Source: Cytobacillus dafuensis (GTDB taxonomy: Bacteria; Bacillota; Bacilli; Bacillales; Cytobacillaceae). Taken from it: a stretch of 64,000 bases of DNA. The position numbers and the translations under genes are program-made. Shown one piece after another: positions 53,132 to 62,376 of this stretch (positions are counted from its first letter, which is position 1; every line of letters begins with the position of its first letter). The stretch spans positions 1,840,001-1,904,000 of the forward strand of contig NZ_CP042593.1 of assembly GCF_007995155.1 (NCBI RefSeq), read 5' to 3'. A model generated the notes under the pieces. That model saw nothing but the letters and a program-made list of their open reading frames with translations, had not been told where the DNA came from and did no database searches.

Positions 53132-53366
53132 CTCAGTGTTGAAAATACTATTCTGTTGTTGATTGGAGCGGAAGGCGCGAGATCCTCGAAAATGCATTCG
53201 CATTTCCTTCGTGCGGTGTTTATTCGGGGAAGATTATTCCACGTCCTGCGGGAGAGCGAGTCAAAGGGAGACCCCGCAGGAGCGCTCTTCGACGAGGAGG
53301 CTTCCGGACCGCCCGCGATCGCTAAGTGCCTGCAGCGGAAATCAACAGGGAAGTTTAACATAGCCA
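53132..53366 (+). repeat. Family A GC-rich repeat, full copy
   Basis: Core 53157-53347 with TGTTGATT and AATCAACA ends. Inside, GTCCTGCGGG/CCCCGCAGG and GAAAATGC/GCATTTCC arms. Inserted between ykuV and yknU. Frames on both strands across it are repeat shadows. Confidence 0.9.
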
Positions 53367-53410
53367 AAAATTAAAAAATATTTTAGCAATAGGGTGAAGG
53401 GGGAAACAGC

Positions 53411-55165
53411 TTGGGGATATTTAGAAAATTAAAAATTTATTATTGGCCATATAAAGGTTATTTTTTTTGGTCAATCGCTTTTTTACTAATTGCAACAGCA
53501 ATAACGGTAGTCTATCCAATGATTCTCCAAATTACGATAGATGAGGTAATATACGGAGGAAAATATGAGTGGATTCCTTATCTAGCTTTAGGATTTATCG
53601 GAATAATGATCATTAAAGGGGTAGCGACATTTATTCATCAATATACCGGTGATCTCTTTGGGATTACATCTGTTTATAAACTAAGAAATGCTCTTTATAA
53701 TAAACTTCAATATTTACCTTTCCGATATTATGACAAGGCAAAAACAGGTGACTTGATGTCACGATTAACTGCTGATGTCGAAGGGTTTCGCTTCTTTTTA
53801 TCGATAGGTTTTTCCGAGTTGATTCGCTTTATCCTCTTAATTGGCATTAGCTTTTCTGTCATGTTTTACTACTCCATTTCACTAACAATTGTTACATTAA
53901 TTACTTTACCTTTTCTTGCAGTCGTTACTTTTAAATTTGATAAAGCGGTACATCCAGCGTTTAGAAGTATTCGAAAATCCTTTGGAAAATTAAATACAAA
54001 GGTACAGGAAAATATTAGTGGCATCAATACTGTTAAATCCTTATCGAGAGAAGATTTCGAGATTGATAAATTCAATAATTCAAATGGTGATTACAAAGAA
54101 AAATATATATTTACAGCTGATATATGGGCTAAGTTTTTCCCTTTAATGGAATTTTTAGGTAATTTAAGTGTGGTCTTTTTATTAGCTTATGGTGGATACC
54201 TAGTGATGATCGGTGACCTATTTTTAGGAGAACTAGTAGCTTTTTATAGCTTAGTCTGGTATATCATGTGGCCAATCATGAACCTCGGTTTTATTGTCAA
54301 TCTATTTTCACAATCGAAAGCATCTGGAGAAAGATTATTAGAAATTCTTGAAGCGGAAAATGAGATCGAAGATAAACCATCAGCCATTAAAGCGGAACGC
54401 TTAAAAGGAGAGGTGGAATTTCGTAATGTGACTCTCAGATATTCGGAAGAGGATAAGGATGCCCTTTATAATATTAATTTCCATGCACATCCTGGAAAGG
54501 TAATCGGACTAATTGGATCCACAGGTTCAGGAAAAACTTCCTTAACTCAGGTAATGACAAGATTTTACGAGCCTGTTGATGGGGAAGTAAGAATGGATGG
54601 TAAAAATGTCGAAGAATTTACATTACATTCCTTAAGAAGTAATATCGGCTTTGTCCTTCAAGAATCATTTTTATTCTCATCCTCCATAAAAGCAAACATC
54701 TCTTATGGCAAACCGAATGCAACTATGGAAGATATCATTGATGCTGCCAAGAGAGCTCAAGCCCATGACTTCATAATGGAGCTTCCAGATGATTACGACA
54801 CCATGCTTGGTGAAAGAGGTATGGGACTTTCTGGAGGACAAAAGCAGCGCATTGCCATTGCTAGAGCATTTTGTATTAATCCAAGTATTTTAATATTAGA
54901 TGATGCGACAAGTGCTGTTGATATGGAGACAGAATTCCAAATCCAAAAGTCTTTAAAGGAAGTCATGCATGGAAGAACGACATTTATAATTGCTCACAGG
55001 ATTTCTTCACTAAAGCATGCTGATGAAATTCTTGTTCTTGAAAATGGGCATATCGTCGAAAGAGGAGTTCACGATATTTTATTAAAACAAAACGGTCCGT
55101 ATCAGCGTATTTACGATATTCAATATCGAGATATTGGCAGAGTGATTGGAACCCATGCAGGGTAG
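53411..55165 (+). CDS. yknU: YknU, heterodimeric ABC exporter half (degenerate site)
   Basis: 584 residues: six-helix type IV transmembrane domain, then a nucleotide-binding domain with Walker A GSTGSGKTS, signature LSGGQ and Walker B ILILDDATS, where the catalytic Glu is Asp. A Glu-to-Asp change in one half is typical of asymmetric exporters such as TM287/288. The TTG start has GGGGG ahead. Overall match to YknU; substrate unknown, with multidrug or lipid export likely. Confidence 0.9.
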   Translation: MGIFRKLKIYYWPYKGYFFWSIAFLLIATAITVVYPMILQITIDEVIYGGKYEWIPYLALGFIGIMIIKGVATFIHQYTGDLFGITSVYKLRNALYNKLQYLPFRYYDKAKTGDLMSRLTADVEGFRFFLSIGFSELIRFILLIGISFSVMFYYSISLTIVTLITLPFLAVVTFKFDKAVHPAFRSIRKSFGKLNTKVQENISGINTVKSLSREDFEIDKFNNSNGDYKEKYIFTADIWAKFFPLMEFLGNLSVVFLLAYGGYLVMIGDLFLGELVAFYSLVWYIMWPIMNLGFIVNLFSQSKASGERLLEILEAENEIEDKPSAIKAERLKGEVEFRNVTLRYSEEDKDALYNINFHAHPGKVIGLIGSTGSGKTSLTQVMTRFYEPVDGEVRMDGKNVEEFTLHSLRSNIGFVLQESFLFSSSIKANISYGKPNATMEDIIDAAKRAQAHDFIMELPDDYDTMLGERGMGLSGGQKQRIAIARAFCINPSILILDDATSAVDMETEFQIQKSLKEVMHGRTTFIIAHRISSLKHADEILVLENGHIVERGVHDILLKQNGPYQRIYDIQYRDIGRVIGTHAG

Positions 55166-55176
55166 GAGGTGAAAGG

Positions 55177-56997
55177 ATGAAAAAGAAGACAGTAAGTGAC
55201 AAAGTATTATCAAGGTTTCAATACTCATCGGATGAGGTAATTGAAAAGCCTTTTAACTGGAAGCAAATGTTAAGGCTATTCAGCTATATGAAGCCTTATC
55301 GAAAAGGGCTCCTCCCTTTATCCATTATGATGGTCTTACTCAATACAGGCGTTAAATTACTTATACCGATTTTAATAGGAGTATATACCCTTGATAAGGC
55401 ACTATTTGAAAAGGATGGAAAGCTCCTTGCGATTTTAGTTGCATTAATTGCATTTCTATATTTAATAAACTATGTTGCCAATTATTTTCGGATTAAATGG
55501 ATGAATATCCTTGGTCAAAGTGTTATTTATGATTTAAGAAAGCACTTATTTACCCATGTTCAAACACTATCTCATCGCTTCTTTGATCAGCGCTCGGCTG
55601 GCTCCATTCTAGTACGAATCATGAATGATATTAATTCTCTCCAAGAGTTATTTACAAATGGGGTCATCAATTTATTAATGGATATGATTCTTCTTGTTGG
55701 TATTTTTATCATATTATTCTCATTAAGTCCCCAGCTGACATTAGCCATTATGATAATATTGCCGATTATGTTCTTTATTTCTACCTCATTAAGGAGAAAT
55801 ATTCGGCGATCATGGCAGCTTGTTCGATTAAAACAGTCTAAATTAAATTCTCATTTGAATGAAAGTATTCAAGGCATAAGGGTAACTCAATCCTTTACAC
55901 AAGAAAAAGAAAATATGACATTTTTTGATGGTATAAACACTGAAAATTTTGAAAGCTGGCGAATAGCCTCACAGAAAAACGCGATGTTCAGACCTTTAGT
56001 CGAATTAACAAATGCACTTGGGACAGCTGTACTAATCTGGTATGGAGCAAGTTTAATCCAAGAAAAAACAATATCAATAGGTTATTTTGTTTCTTTCGCC
56101 TTTTATCTTGGCATGTTCTGGGAGCCGATTTCTCGTTTAGGTACGGTTTATAATCAATTATTAATGGGTATGGCCTCATCTGAAAGAATATTTGAATTCT
56201 TGGATGAAAAGCCAAATGTGGATGAGAAAAAGGATGCTATCCAATTGGATAATATTATTGGAAAGATTGATTTTGAAGATGTTGAATTTTCATATGATGA
56301 GAGACGCCCAGCATTGCGCAAGATTAATTTGGAAATGCAAGCAGGGCAGACGGTTGCATTAGTTGGTCATACAGGTTCGGGGAAGACGACTATTGCGAAC
56401 TTAATTAACAGGTTTTATGACCCAACGGCAGGCAAGGTTAAAATTGATGGGAATGATTTACGAGATGTGACCTTAGCAAGCCTTAGAAATCAAATTAGTG
56501 TTGTCTTACAGGATACCTTTATTTTTTCTGGTACCATTAAAGACAATATACGTTTCGGTCGACCAGATGCTAGTGATGAAGAAGTAATGGAGGCTGCGAT
56601 AGCAATTGGAGCACATGTATTTATAGAAAATCTGCCAAACGGTTATGAAACGGAGGTAGAGGAACGAGGGAATATTCTTTCTGTTGGAGAGAGACAGCTC
56701 CTTTCCTTTGCTAGAGCACTGCTTGCTGACCCGCGAATCTTAATTCTTGATGAAGCGACAGCGAGCATTGATACTGAAACAGAGGTCAAAATCCAAAAAG
56801 CATTAAAGACGCTATTAAACGGCCGTACTGCTATTATCATAGCGCATCGTCTATCTACCATACGTGAAGCAGATAATATTTTTGTCCTTGACCATGGTAA
56901 AATCATAGAACAAGGAAATCATGATGAATTAATGGACCTTCAAGGAGAATATTTTCAACTCGTAAAGGCTCAATTCAATATGTTGAGTGCAGGATAA
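55177..56997 (+). CDS. yknV: YknV, heterodimeric ABC exporter half (catalytic site)
   Basis: 606 residues, partner of the preceding gene, 11 nt downstream with AGGAGG. The NBD has Walker A GHTGSGKTT, Walker B ILILDEATA with intact catalytic Glu, but a non-canonical signature LSVGE. It thus contributes the Walker motifs to the active site, with the LSGGQ from YknU. The complementary defects confirm heterodimer function. Confidence 0.9.
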   Translation: MKKKTVSDKVLSRFQYSSDEVIEKPFNWKQMLRLFSYMKPYRKGLLPLSIMMVLLNTGVKLLIPILIGVYTLDKALFEKDGKLLAILVALIAFLYLINYVANYFRIKWMNILGQSVIYDLRKHLFTHVQTLSHRFFDQRSAGSILVRIMNDINSLQELFTNGVINLLMDMILLVGIFIILFSLSPQLTLAIMIILPIMFFISTSLRRNIRRSWQLVRLKQSKLNSHLNESIQGIRVTQSFTQEKENMTFFDGINTENFESWRIASQKNAMFRPLVELTNALGTAVLIWYGASLIQEKTISIGYFVSFAFYLGMFWEPISRLGTVYNQLLMGMASSERIFEFLDEKPNVDEKKDAIQLDNIIGKIDFEDVEFSYDERRPALRKINLEMQAGQTVALVGHTGSGKTTIANLINRFYDPTAGKVKIDGNDLRDVTLASLRNQISVVLQDTFIFSGTIKDNIRFGRPDASDEEVMEAAIAIGAHVFIENLPNGYETEVEERGNILSVGERQLLSFARALLADPRILILDEATASIDTETEVKIQKALKTLLNGRTAIIIAHRLSTIREADNIFVLDHGKIIEQGNHDELMDLQGEYFQLVKAQFNMLSAG

Positions 56998-57214
56998 AGT
57001 GAAACTTCAATCAGTGGAGGGGGGGTCTTTCATCCCTCACTGATTGTTAGTTGAACCAATCACGCTCAAAACGCCACGTCCTGTGGCTTTCGCCTGACTA
57101 GGTCATCGTGTCCGTCGTCGGGCCTTTACGGGCTGTTGATCCCCCACTTAGAAATTTTTTCTTAACTCATCTTCTTGAAGTGGGGGTCTTATAGCCCGTT
57201 AATCTGCGATAAAT
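56998..57214 (+). repeat. Family C double-hairpin element
   Basis: Starts GTGAAACTTCAATCAG and ends AGCCCGTTAATCTGCGAT. The left hairpin has CAATCAGTG/CACTGATTG arms and the right one ACGGGCT../..AGCCCGT plus CCCCCACTT/AAGTGGGGG. Between them is the hairpin GCCAC-GTCCT-GTGGC (57073-57087), the AGGAC loop in reverse orientation. Same direction as the copy at 58.4 kb. Confidence 0.88.
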
Positions 57215-57359
57215 AAGAATGGGGAGTCTCGTTTGCCAAGTTTATGACATTGAGACTCCCCTTTACATATAATTTCAAAATAATATCCCACAGTTGCCTA
57301 GAAAGACATTTTCAGATTAATATAAGATTAAATTCTGAATGATGGAAGTGGGGATATAA

Positions 57360-58148
57360 ATGCTGCATTTGAATCCAGATCATTTTATTTTGAAACCAGC
57401 TTTTGCAACTATTCATTGTGAGCCTAACTGGCAATGGAGAAAACGTGATAAACCCCTTCCGAATTATGATTTATTTTATGTATGGAGCGGGGAAGGAACA
57501 GTTGTTTTAAATGGAAAACCGTATAATGTTCAGAAAGGGAGTTGTTTTCTCTTTAAGCCAGGAGATGAAACGACTGCAAAGCATAATCCCCAAAAACCAC
57601 TTGTTCTATCATATATTCATTTTGACCTAAAAGAATTACCTCAATTAATACCTCAGGAATATCGAATCGTTCAAAATCGCATTATTTTTGAATCTTTATT
57701 AACTCGTTATGTTCGTTTGTTTTTAGTAAAAACTTTTGGTGCAGAAATCGAAGCAAAGTTAATCTTAAAGCAATTGATGATCCATTTATTGAGAGAAGAG
57801 CAAGTTCCAGAAAGTCAAATGTCTAATGAGAGTAACAGCTTGCTTGAAACGATACAGGAAAGTGCTAATTATATTCAACAGCATCCAAGTGATCCACATA
57901 CTATAGAAAGTCTTGCAGCTCGTGCAAATCTTTCTCCACCCTATTTTTCTCAAAAGTTTAAACAAATTATTGGTCAAACTGTTCGCTCTTATATAATTCG
58001 TATGCGAATTGAACGAGCTGAGCATTTGCTTTATTACACCGGTATGACAGTGACAGAGGCTGCAGAAGCCCTCGGCTATAATAGTCTCCATTTTTTTAGC
58101 AGGCAATTTAAAAAATATACAGGAAAAAAACCCTCCCAAATTCGATAA
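57360..58148 (+). CDS. AraC-family regulator with cupin domain
   Basis: 262 residues. An N-terminal cupin-like sensor domain (about 15-130; NYDLFYVWSGEGTVVLNGKPYNVQKGSCFLFKPGDE) is joined to two C-terminal HTH units (NYIQQHPSDPHTIESLAARANLSPPYFSQKFKQ and the final AEALGYNSLHFFSRQFKKYTGKKPSQIR). Sugar or osmotic ligands are typical of the class; the target is not known, as no transporter is adjacent. It lies between two direct family C elements. Confidence 0.9.
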   Translation: MLHLNPDHFILKPAFATIHCEPNWQWRKRDKPLPNYDLFYVWSGEGTVVLNGKPYNVQKGSCFLFKPGDETTAKHNPQKPLVLSYIHFDLKELPQLIPQEYRIVQNRIIFESLLTRYVRLFLVKTFGAEIEAKLILKQLMIHLLREEQVPESQMSNESNSLLETIQESANYIQQHPSDPHTIESLAARANLSPPYFSQKFKQIIGQTVRSYIIRMRIERAEHLLYYTGMTVTEAAEALGYNSLHFFSRQFKKYTGKKPSQIR

Positions 58149-58177
58149 TCAATGCAATTATAAGTTAAAACTAAACG

Positions 58178-58212
58178 AATCGTCAGGTTCATTCTTACCT
58201 GGCGATTTTGTG
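58178..58212 (+). terminator. Terminator of the araC-like gene
   Basis: AATCGTCAGGT/ACCTGGCGATT stem with one wobble, then TT. Confidence 0.8.
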
Positions 58213-58404
58213 TTTATTACTTTTTCTGAGTATAAATAAAACCATCGACATTTTACATACAAGGTTGTGTGCGGATAATCATGATCGTTAAGAGTATAAG
58301 AAAAGTGAAAATATTTAAAGGAAAAGTCTAAATAAAATAAAAAAATAAAGTGATATGATTAAAAACAATTATTATATCGAGTAAAGAAGCGGCGATAAAG
58401 TTCG

Positions 58405-58684
58405 ATAAAGTGAAACTTCCATCAGTGGGGGTTTTTCGACGCACAGGACGTGCTAGTGCCGAAGTTGCCACAGGACGTGGCGTTCTTAATCGGCCTTCAT
58501 CCCCCACTGATGGTTAGTTGCGGCCCACAGGAAGTGGGTCACGCAGACGTTGCCACACGATGTGGCGCTTTTAGTCTGTGTTCTTTTTACGGGCATTTAC
58601 GGGCAGTTGACCCCCCACTTACTCTTCTTTGCATACGCGGATCCTTGAAGTGGGGGTCTTACTGCCCGTTAATCTGCGATAAAT
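58405..58684 (+). repeat. Family C double-hairpin element, fullest copy
   Basis: About 280 bp. Left hairpin CCATCAGTGGGGG/CCCCCACTGATGG (58419-58431, 58501-58513) encloses the modules GCAC-AGGAC-GTGC (58441-58453) and GCCAC-AGGAC-GTGGC (58467-58481). The middle holds CCCAC-AGGAA-GTGGG (58524-58538) and GCCAC-ACGAT-GTGGC (58552-58566). The right hairpin is ACGGGCAGT/ACTGCCCGT with an inner CCCCCACTT/AAGTGGGGG (58599-58669). Any frame here is not a gene. Confidence 0.9.
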
Positions 58685-58774
58685 ATAAAAATATTAGGGG
58701 ATAGAATTAATTAAGATTTGCTAAAGATAGAAAGGAAGCTATAAGCTCTTCGCTATATTATAGGAGGAATTATT

Positions 58775-60013
58775 ATGTCAAATGATTATATTCAACAGTT
58801 ATTTGCTGATCGAATAGGAGGTTCTAATTTTGGATTAACTCAAGAAATCTTTAAATTTGAGAAAATTAAAAGGGCAAAAAGAGCAGCCATTCTCGCAAAT
58901 CCACATATTCAATTGATAGATTTAGGAGTCGGTGAACCTGATTCTATGGCAGACGAAGAAGTTGTAAAAATATTAGCGATAGAAGCAAATAAGCCTGAAA
59001 ATCGTTTTTATGCTGATAATGGGCTAATTGAATTTAATCAAGCAGCATCAAAGTATATGGAAAGGGTCTTCCATGTAAAAGGGCTTGATCCCGAAACTGA
59101 AATAAACCATGTGATTGGCTCGAAATCTGCTTTAGCCATGCTGCCAGCAGCCTTCATAAATCCTGGTGATATTACGCTAATGCCATCGCCTAGCTATCCA
59201 GTATTAGCGACACTTACAAAATACTATGGAGGAGAAATTGTTCATTTACCAATCTCAGAAGAAAATTCATTCTTGCCAGAACTAGATAAAATTAATAATA
59301 GTGTTTTACAAAAAGCAAAGCTCCTATATTTGAATTACCCGAATAATCCAACAGGTGCAATTGCTAATGCAGAATTTTTTGAAGAAGTTGTTCAATTCGC
59401 TAAGAAAAATAAAATAATTGTTGTCCATGATGCTGCCTATGCAGCCCTCGTTTTTGACGATGAAAAACCGCTTAGCTTTCTCTCAGTTCCAGGAGCAAAG
59501 GACGTTGGAATAGAGCTTCATTCATTATCAAAATCCTTCAATATGACCGGATGGCGGATAGGGTTTATTGCTGGAAATTCAAAGCTCATCAATGCATTTG
59601 CTACCGTAAAAGACAATAATGATTCAGGTCAATTCATGGCAATTCAAAAAGCAGCAGCTTATGCTCTCTCTCATCCTGAAGTTACGGAACGAACCTCTGC
59701 TAAATATTCAAGGCGGCAGGAATTATTGTCAAAGGCATTAAGAGAATGTGGCATTTATGCTGAAAAGTCTAAAGGATCTTTTTTCTTATATACAAAAGCA
59801 CCGAAAGCAGTAGTAGGTGGCCCAGATTTTCATACTGCTGAGGAATTTAGCAATTATTTAATTAAGGAACATTTAATTTCTACTGTCCCATGGGATGATG
59901 CAGGTTCATATGTTAGATTTTCTGTTACATTTCAGGCGGATGGATTACAAGCGGAAATGGATGTTATAGAAGAAATCAAATCGAGATTAAGCAAGAGCAA
60001 ATTTATATATTGA
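58775..60013 (+). CDS. LL-diaminopimelate aminotransferase-like, class I/II aminotransferase
   Basis: 412 residues, PLP fold type I. NYPNNPTGA, then SLSKSFNMTGWRIGF where the Lys binds PLP, and an Arg-rich C-terminal VRFS block. The N-terminal IDLGVGEPDSMADEEVV and the adjacent dapF point to LL-DAP aminotransferase (DapL of the Chlamydia/plant pathway), which converts tetrahydrodipicolinate directly to LL-DAP. It could instead be an N-acetyl-DAP aminotransferase (PatA). AGGAGG precedes the ATG. dapF starts 13 nt after its stop. Confidence 0.8.
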   Translation: MSNDYIQQLFADRIGGSNFGLTQEIFKFEKIKRAKRAAILANPHIQLIDLGVGEPDSMADEEVVKILAIEANKPENRFYADNGLIEFNQAASKYMERVFHVKGLDPETEINHVIGSKSALAMLPAAFINPGDITLMPSPSYPVLATLTKYYGGEIVHLPISEENSFLPELDKINNSVLQKAKLLYLNYPNNPTGAIANAEFFEEVVQFAKKNKIIVVHDAAYAALVFDDEKPLSFLSVPGAKDVGIELHSLSKSFNMTGWRIGFIAGNSKLINAFATVKDNNDSGQFMAIQKAAAYALSHPEVTERTSAKYSRRQELLSKALRECGIYAEKSKGSFFLYTKAPKAVVGGPDFHTAEEFSNYLIKEHLISTVPWDDAGSYVRFSVTFQADGLQAEMDVIEEIKSRLSKSKFIY

Positions 60014-60026
60014 GAGGAGTGTTAAC

Positions 60027-60875
60027 ATGGAGTTCACGAAAATGCATGGATTAGGGAATAATTACATTTTTATAAATTTATTAGAGCATTCATTTGAGAA
60101 TCTGGATTTTGCAGAGCTATCTAAAAAAGTTTCAAATGTTAACTTTGGAATTGGTTCAGATGGCATAATTTTGATTTGCCCATCATTAATGGCAGACTTT
60201 AAAATGAGGATTTTTAATGCAGATGGGTCGGAAGCAAAAAACTGTGGCAATGGATTGCGTTGTACAGCCAAATACCTATTTGATCATATGTATACAACAA
60301 ATCCTAGTTTTACTATTGAAACTTTGGGTGGGATTGTAACCGTCACGGTGGGTTTTGATGATAAGAAAACTGTCCAGCAAGTAACGGTAGACATGGGCAA
60401 GCCGCAGATGGCTAAAGGGTTAATTCCTATGGCAGGAGACCCATTAGCCTATGCCGTTAATGAGCCATTTCAAATTGAAGATTCTGTATATAGATTAACT
60501 TGTTTATCGATGGGGAATCCTCACGCAATAATGATTGTCGATGATGTTATGGAAGTTCCCTTAGAAGAGATCGGACCACAAATTGAACACTCACCTCTAT
60601 TCCCTGAACGTGTGAATGTAGGTGTTGTTCAAGTAATAAACCGTCAAGAGATACAATATCGAGTTTGGGAAAGAGGTTCTGGAATAACCATGGCATGCGG
60701 AACTGGTGCTTGTGCAGCAGTTGTTGCAGCTGTAATTAATAACGTAGTAGATAAGAATGTCCCGATAACCGTTCACCTTCCAGGAGGAGATTTGACGATT
60801 ACTTGGGATCATAATGATCATGTATGGAAAAATGGCGGGGCCGAATACATTTGTCATGGAGAATTGCAATTATAG
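60027..60875 (+). CDS. dapF: DapF, diaminopimelate epimerase
   Basis: 282 residues, PLP-independent epimerase. The catalytic cysteines are in NCGNGLRC and MACGTGACAAV, and the opening MEFTKMHGLGNNYIF is the family signature. It interconverts LL- and meso-DAP, the latter needed for lysine and the cell wall. GAGGAG precedes the ATG. Next to a DAP aminotransferase gene, so the pair spans the last two steps to meso-DAP. Confidence 0.95.
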   Translation: MEFTKMHGLGNNYIFINLLEHSFENLDFAELSKKVSNVNFGIGSDGIILICPSLMADFKMRIFNADGSEAKNCGNGLRCTAKYLFDHMYTTNPSFTIETLGGIVTVTVGFDDKKTVQQVTVDMGKPQMAKGLIPMAGDPLAYAVNEPFQIEDSVYRLTCLSMGNPHAIMIVDDVMEVPLEEIGPQIEHSPLFPERVNVGVVQVINRQEIQYRVWERGSGITMACGTGACAAVVAAVINNVVDKNVPITVHLPGGDLTITWDHNDHVWKNGGAEYICHGELQL

Positions 60876-60982
60876 CATTGAAATAGAAAATTAGTCCCTA
60901 ACTATGAATAGTAATATCTTTTTTCCGAGTAATCAAATGTGAACAATAAGTAAATTCAGATTAAAAAATGGAGGAAAATAAA

Positions 60983-62320
60983 ATGGGAGCTGTAAAAAAA
61001 ACAGAGAAAATTATTCAAATGGTAAAAGAACATAATGTCCGTTATATTCGATTACAGTTTACTGATTTATTTGGAATTATTAAAAATGTCGAAATTCCCG
61101 TAAGTCAGCTGCCAAAAGCGTTAGATAATAAAATGATGTTTGATGGATCATCAATTGAAGGATTTGTACGAATTGAAGAGTCTGATATGTACTTATATCC
61201 TGATTTAGATACATTTGTTATATTCACATGGACAGCAGAAAAAGGAAAAGTAGCCCGTTTTATATGTGATATTTACCATCCTGATGGTACTCCATTTGAA
61301 GGCGATCCTCGCAGTAATCTCAAACGAATATTAAACGAAATGAAGGAAAAGGGTTTTACTGATTTTAATGTTGGGCCAGAGCCAGAATTCTTCTTGTTTA
61401 AGCTGAATGAAAAAGGAGATCCAACGCTAGAATTGAATGATCAAGGTGGATATTTTGATTTAGCCCCAACTGACCTAGGGGAAAACTGTCGAAGAGATAT
61501 TGTTCTGGAACTGGAGGAAATGGGCTTTGAAATTGAGGCTTCCCATCATGAAGTTGCCCCAGGTCAGCATGAAATTGATTTTAAATATCAGAATGCCCTC
61601 AAGGCTTGTGATGATATTCAAACCTTCAAGCTGGTCGTAAAAACGATTGCCCGTAAACATGGGCTGCATGCTACTTTTATGCCAAAGCCATTATTTGGTG
61701 TAAATGGTTCAGGTATGCACAGCAACCTATCCTTGTTCAAAAATGAGGAAAATACTTTTTATGATAAAAACGGGAAATTAGAACTGAGTGAGACTGCAAG
61801 ACAATTTATTGCAGGTATTTTAAAGCATGCCCCCAATTTTACTGCTATAACAAATCCTACCGTCAATTCCTACAAACGTTTAGTGCCAGGCTATGAAGCT
61901 CCCTGTTATGTTGCTTGGTCCGCAAGAAACAGAAGTCCGCTTATTCGTATTCCAGCATCAAGGGGTTTAAGTACTAGAGTTGAGGTCCGCAGTGTGGATC
62001 CAGCTGCAAACCCGTATTTAGCAATGGCTGTTCTTTTAGCAGCAGGATTAGATGGGATAAAAAATAAATTAACTCCTCCAGAAACTGTCGATCGAAACAT
62101 ATATGTGATGTCAAAAAAAGAGAGAGAAGAAAATGGAATTGTCGATTTACCTTCTACACTAGCACAAGCGCTCGAAAATTTAAAAACTGATGAAGTAATC
62201 ATGAAAGCTTTAGGAAACCATTTGTTTGATCACTTTGTAAAAGCAAAGGAAATCGAGTGGGATATGTTCCGTACGCAAGTCCATCCTTGGGAGCGTGAGC
62301 AGTATATTTTACAATATTAA
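60983..62320 (+). CDS. glnA: Glutamine synthetase, type I alpha
   Basis: 445 residues. [23 protein letters not shown] (including the Arg corresponding to feedback-related R62), [40 protein letters not shown] and [11 protein letters not shown], all as in Bacillus GlnA. It lacks the adenylylation-loop tyrosine of the beta class. The ATG at 60983 follows TGGAGG; an ATG five codons earlier overlaps that site. No glnR precedes it, unlike the usual glnRA operon, so it may be a second copy. Confidence 0.93.
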   Translation: MGAVKKTEKIIQMVKEHNVRYIRLQFTDLFGIIKNVEIPVSQLPKALDNKMMFDGSSIEGFVRIEESDMYLYPDLDTFVIFTWTAEKGKVARFICDIYHPDGTPFEGDPRSNLKRILNEMKEKGFTDFNVGPEPEFFLFKLNEKGDPTLELNDQGGYFDLAPTDLGENCRRDIVLELEEMGFEIEASHHEVAPGQHEIDFKYQNALKACDDIQTFKLVVKTIARKHGLHATFMPKPLFGVNGSGMHSNLSLFKNEENTFYDKNGKLELSETARQFIAGILKHAPNFTAITNPTVNSYKRLVPGYEAPCYVAWSARNRSPLIRIPASRGLSTRVEVRSVDPAANPYLAMAVLLAAGLDGIKNKLTPPETVDRNIYVMSKKEREENGIVDLPSTLAQALENLKTDEVIMKALGNHLFDHFVKAKEIEWDMFRTQVHPWEREQYILQY

Positions 62321-62376
62321 AAACTTGCCATGAAAATTTGTTTTCCGTAAATATATGAAGAAAGCGTGTGATATAC

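Noticed and set aside
56998..58684. Flanking elements considered as a complete insertion sequence
   Set aside because: The only gene between them is an AraC regulator; no transposase, and the repeats are direct, not inverted.
58450..58704. 84-codon plus frame in the family C element
   Set aside because: Encoded by hairpin modules; no start signal and no resemblance to a protein.
58684..58775. Lysine riboswitch before the dapL-like gene
   Set aside because: The leader is under 100 nt and lacks the conserved L-box sequences.
60876..60982. GlnR/TnrA box before glnA
   Set aside because: No TGTNA-N7-TNACA match in the short gap; TGTGAACAATAAGTAA lacks the second half-site.
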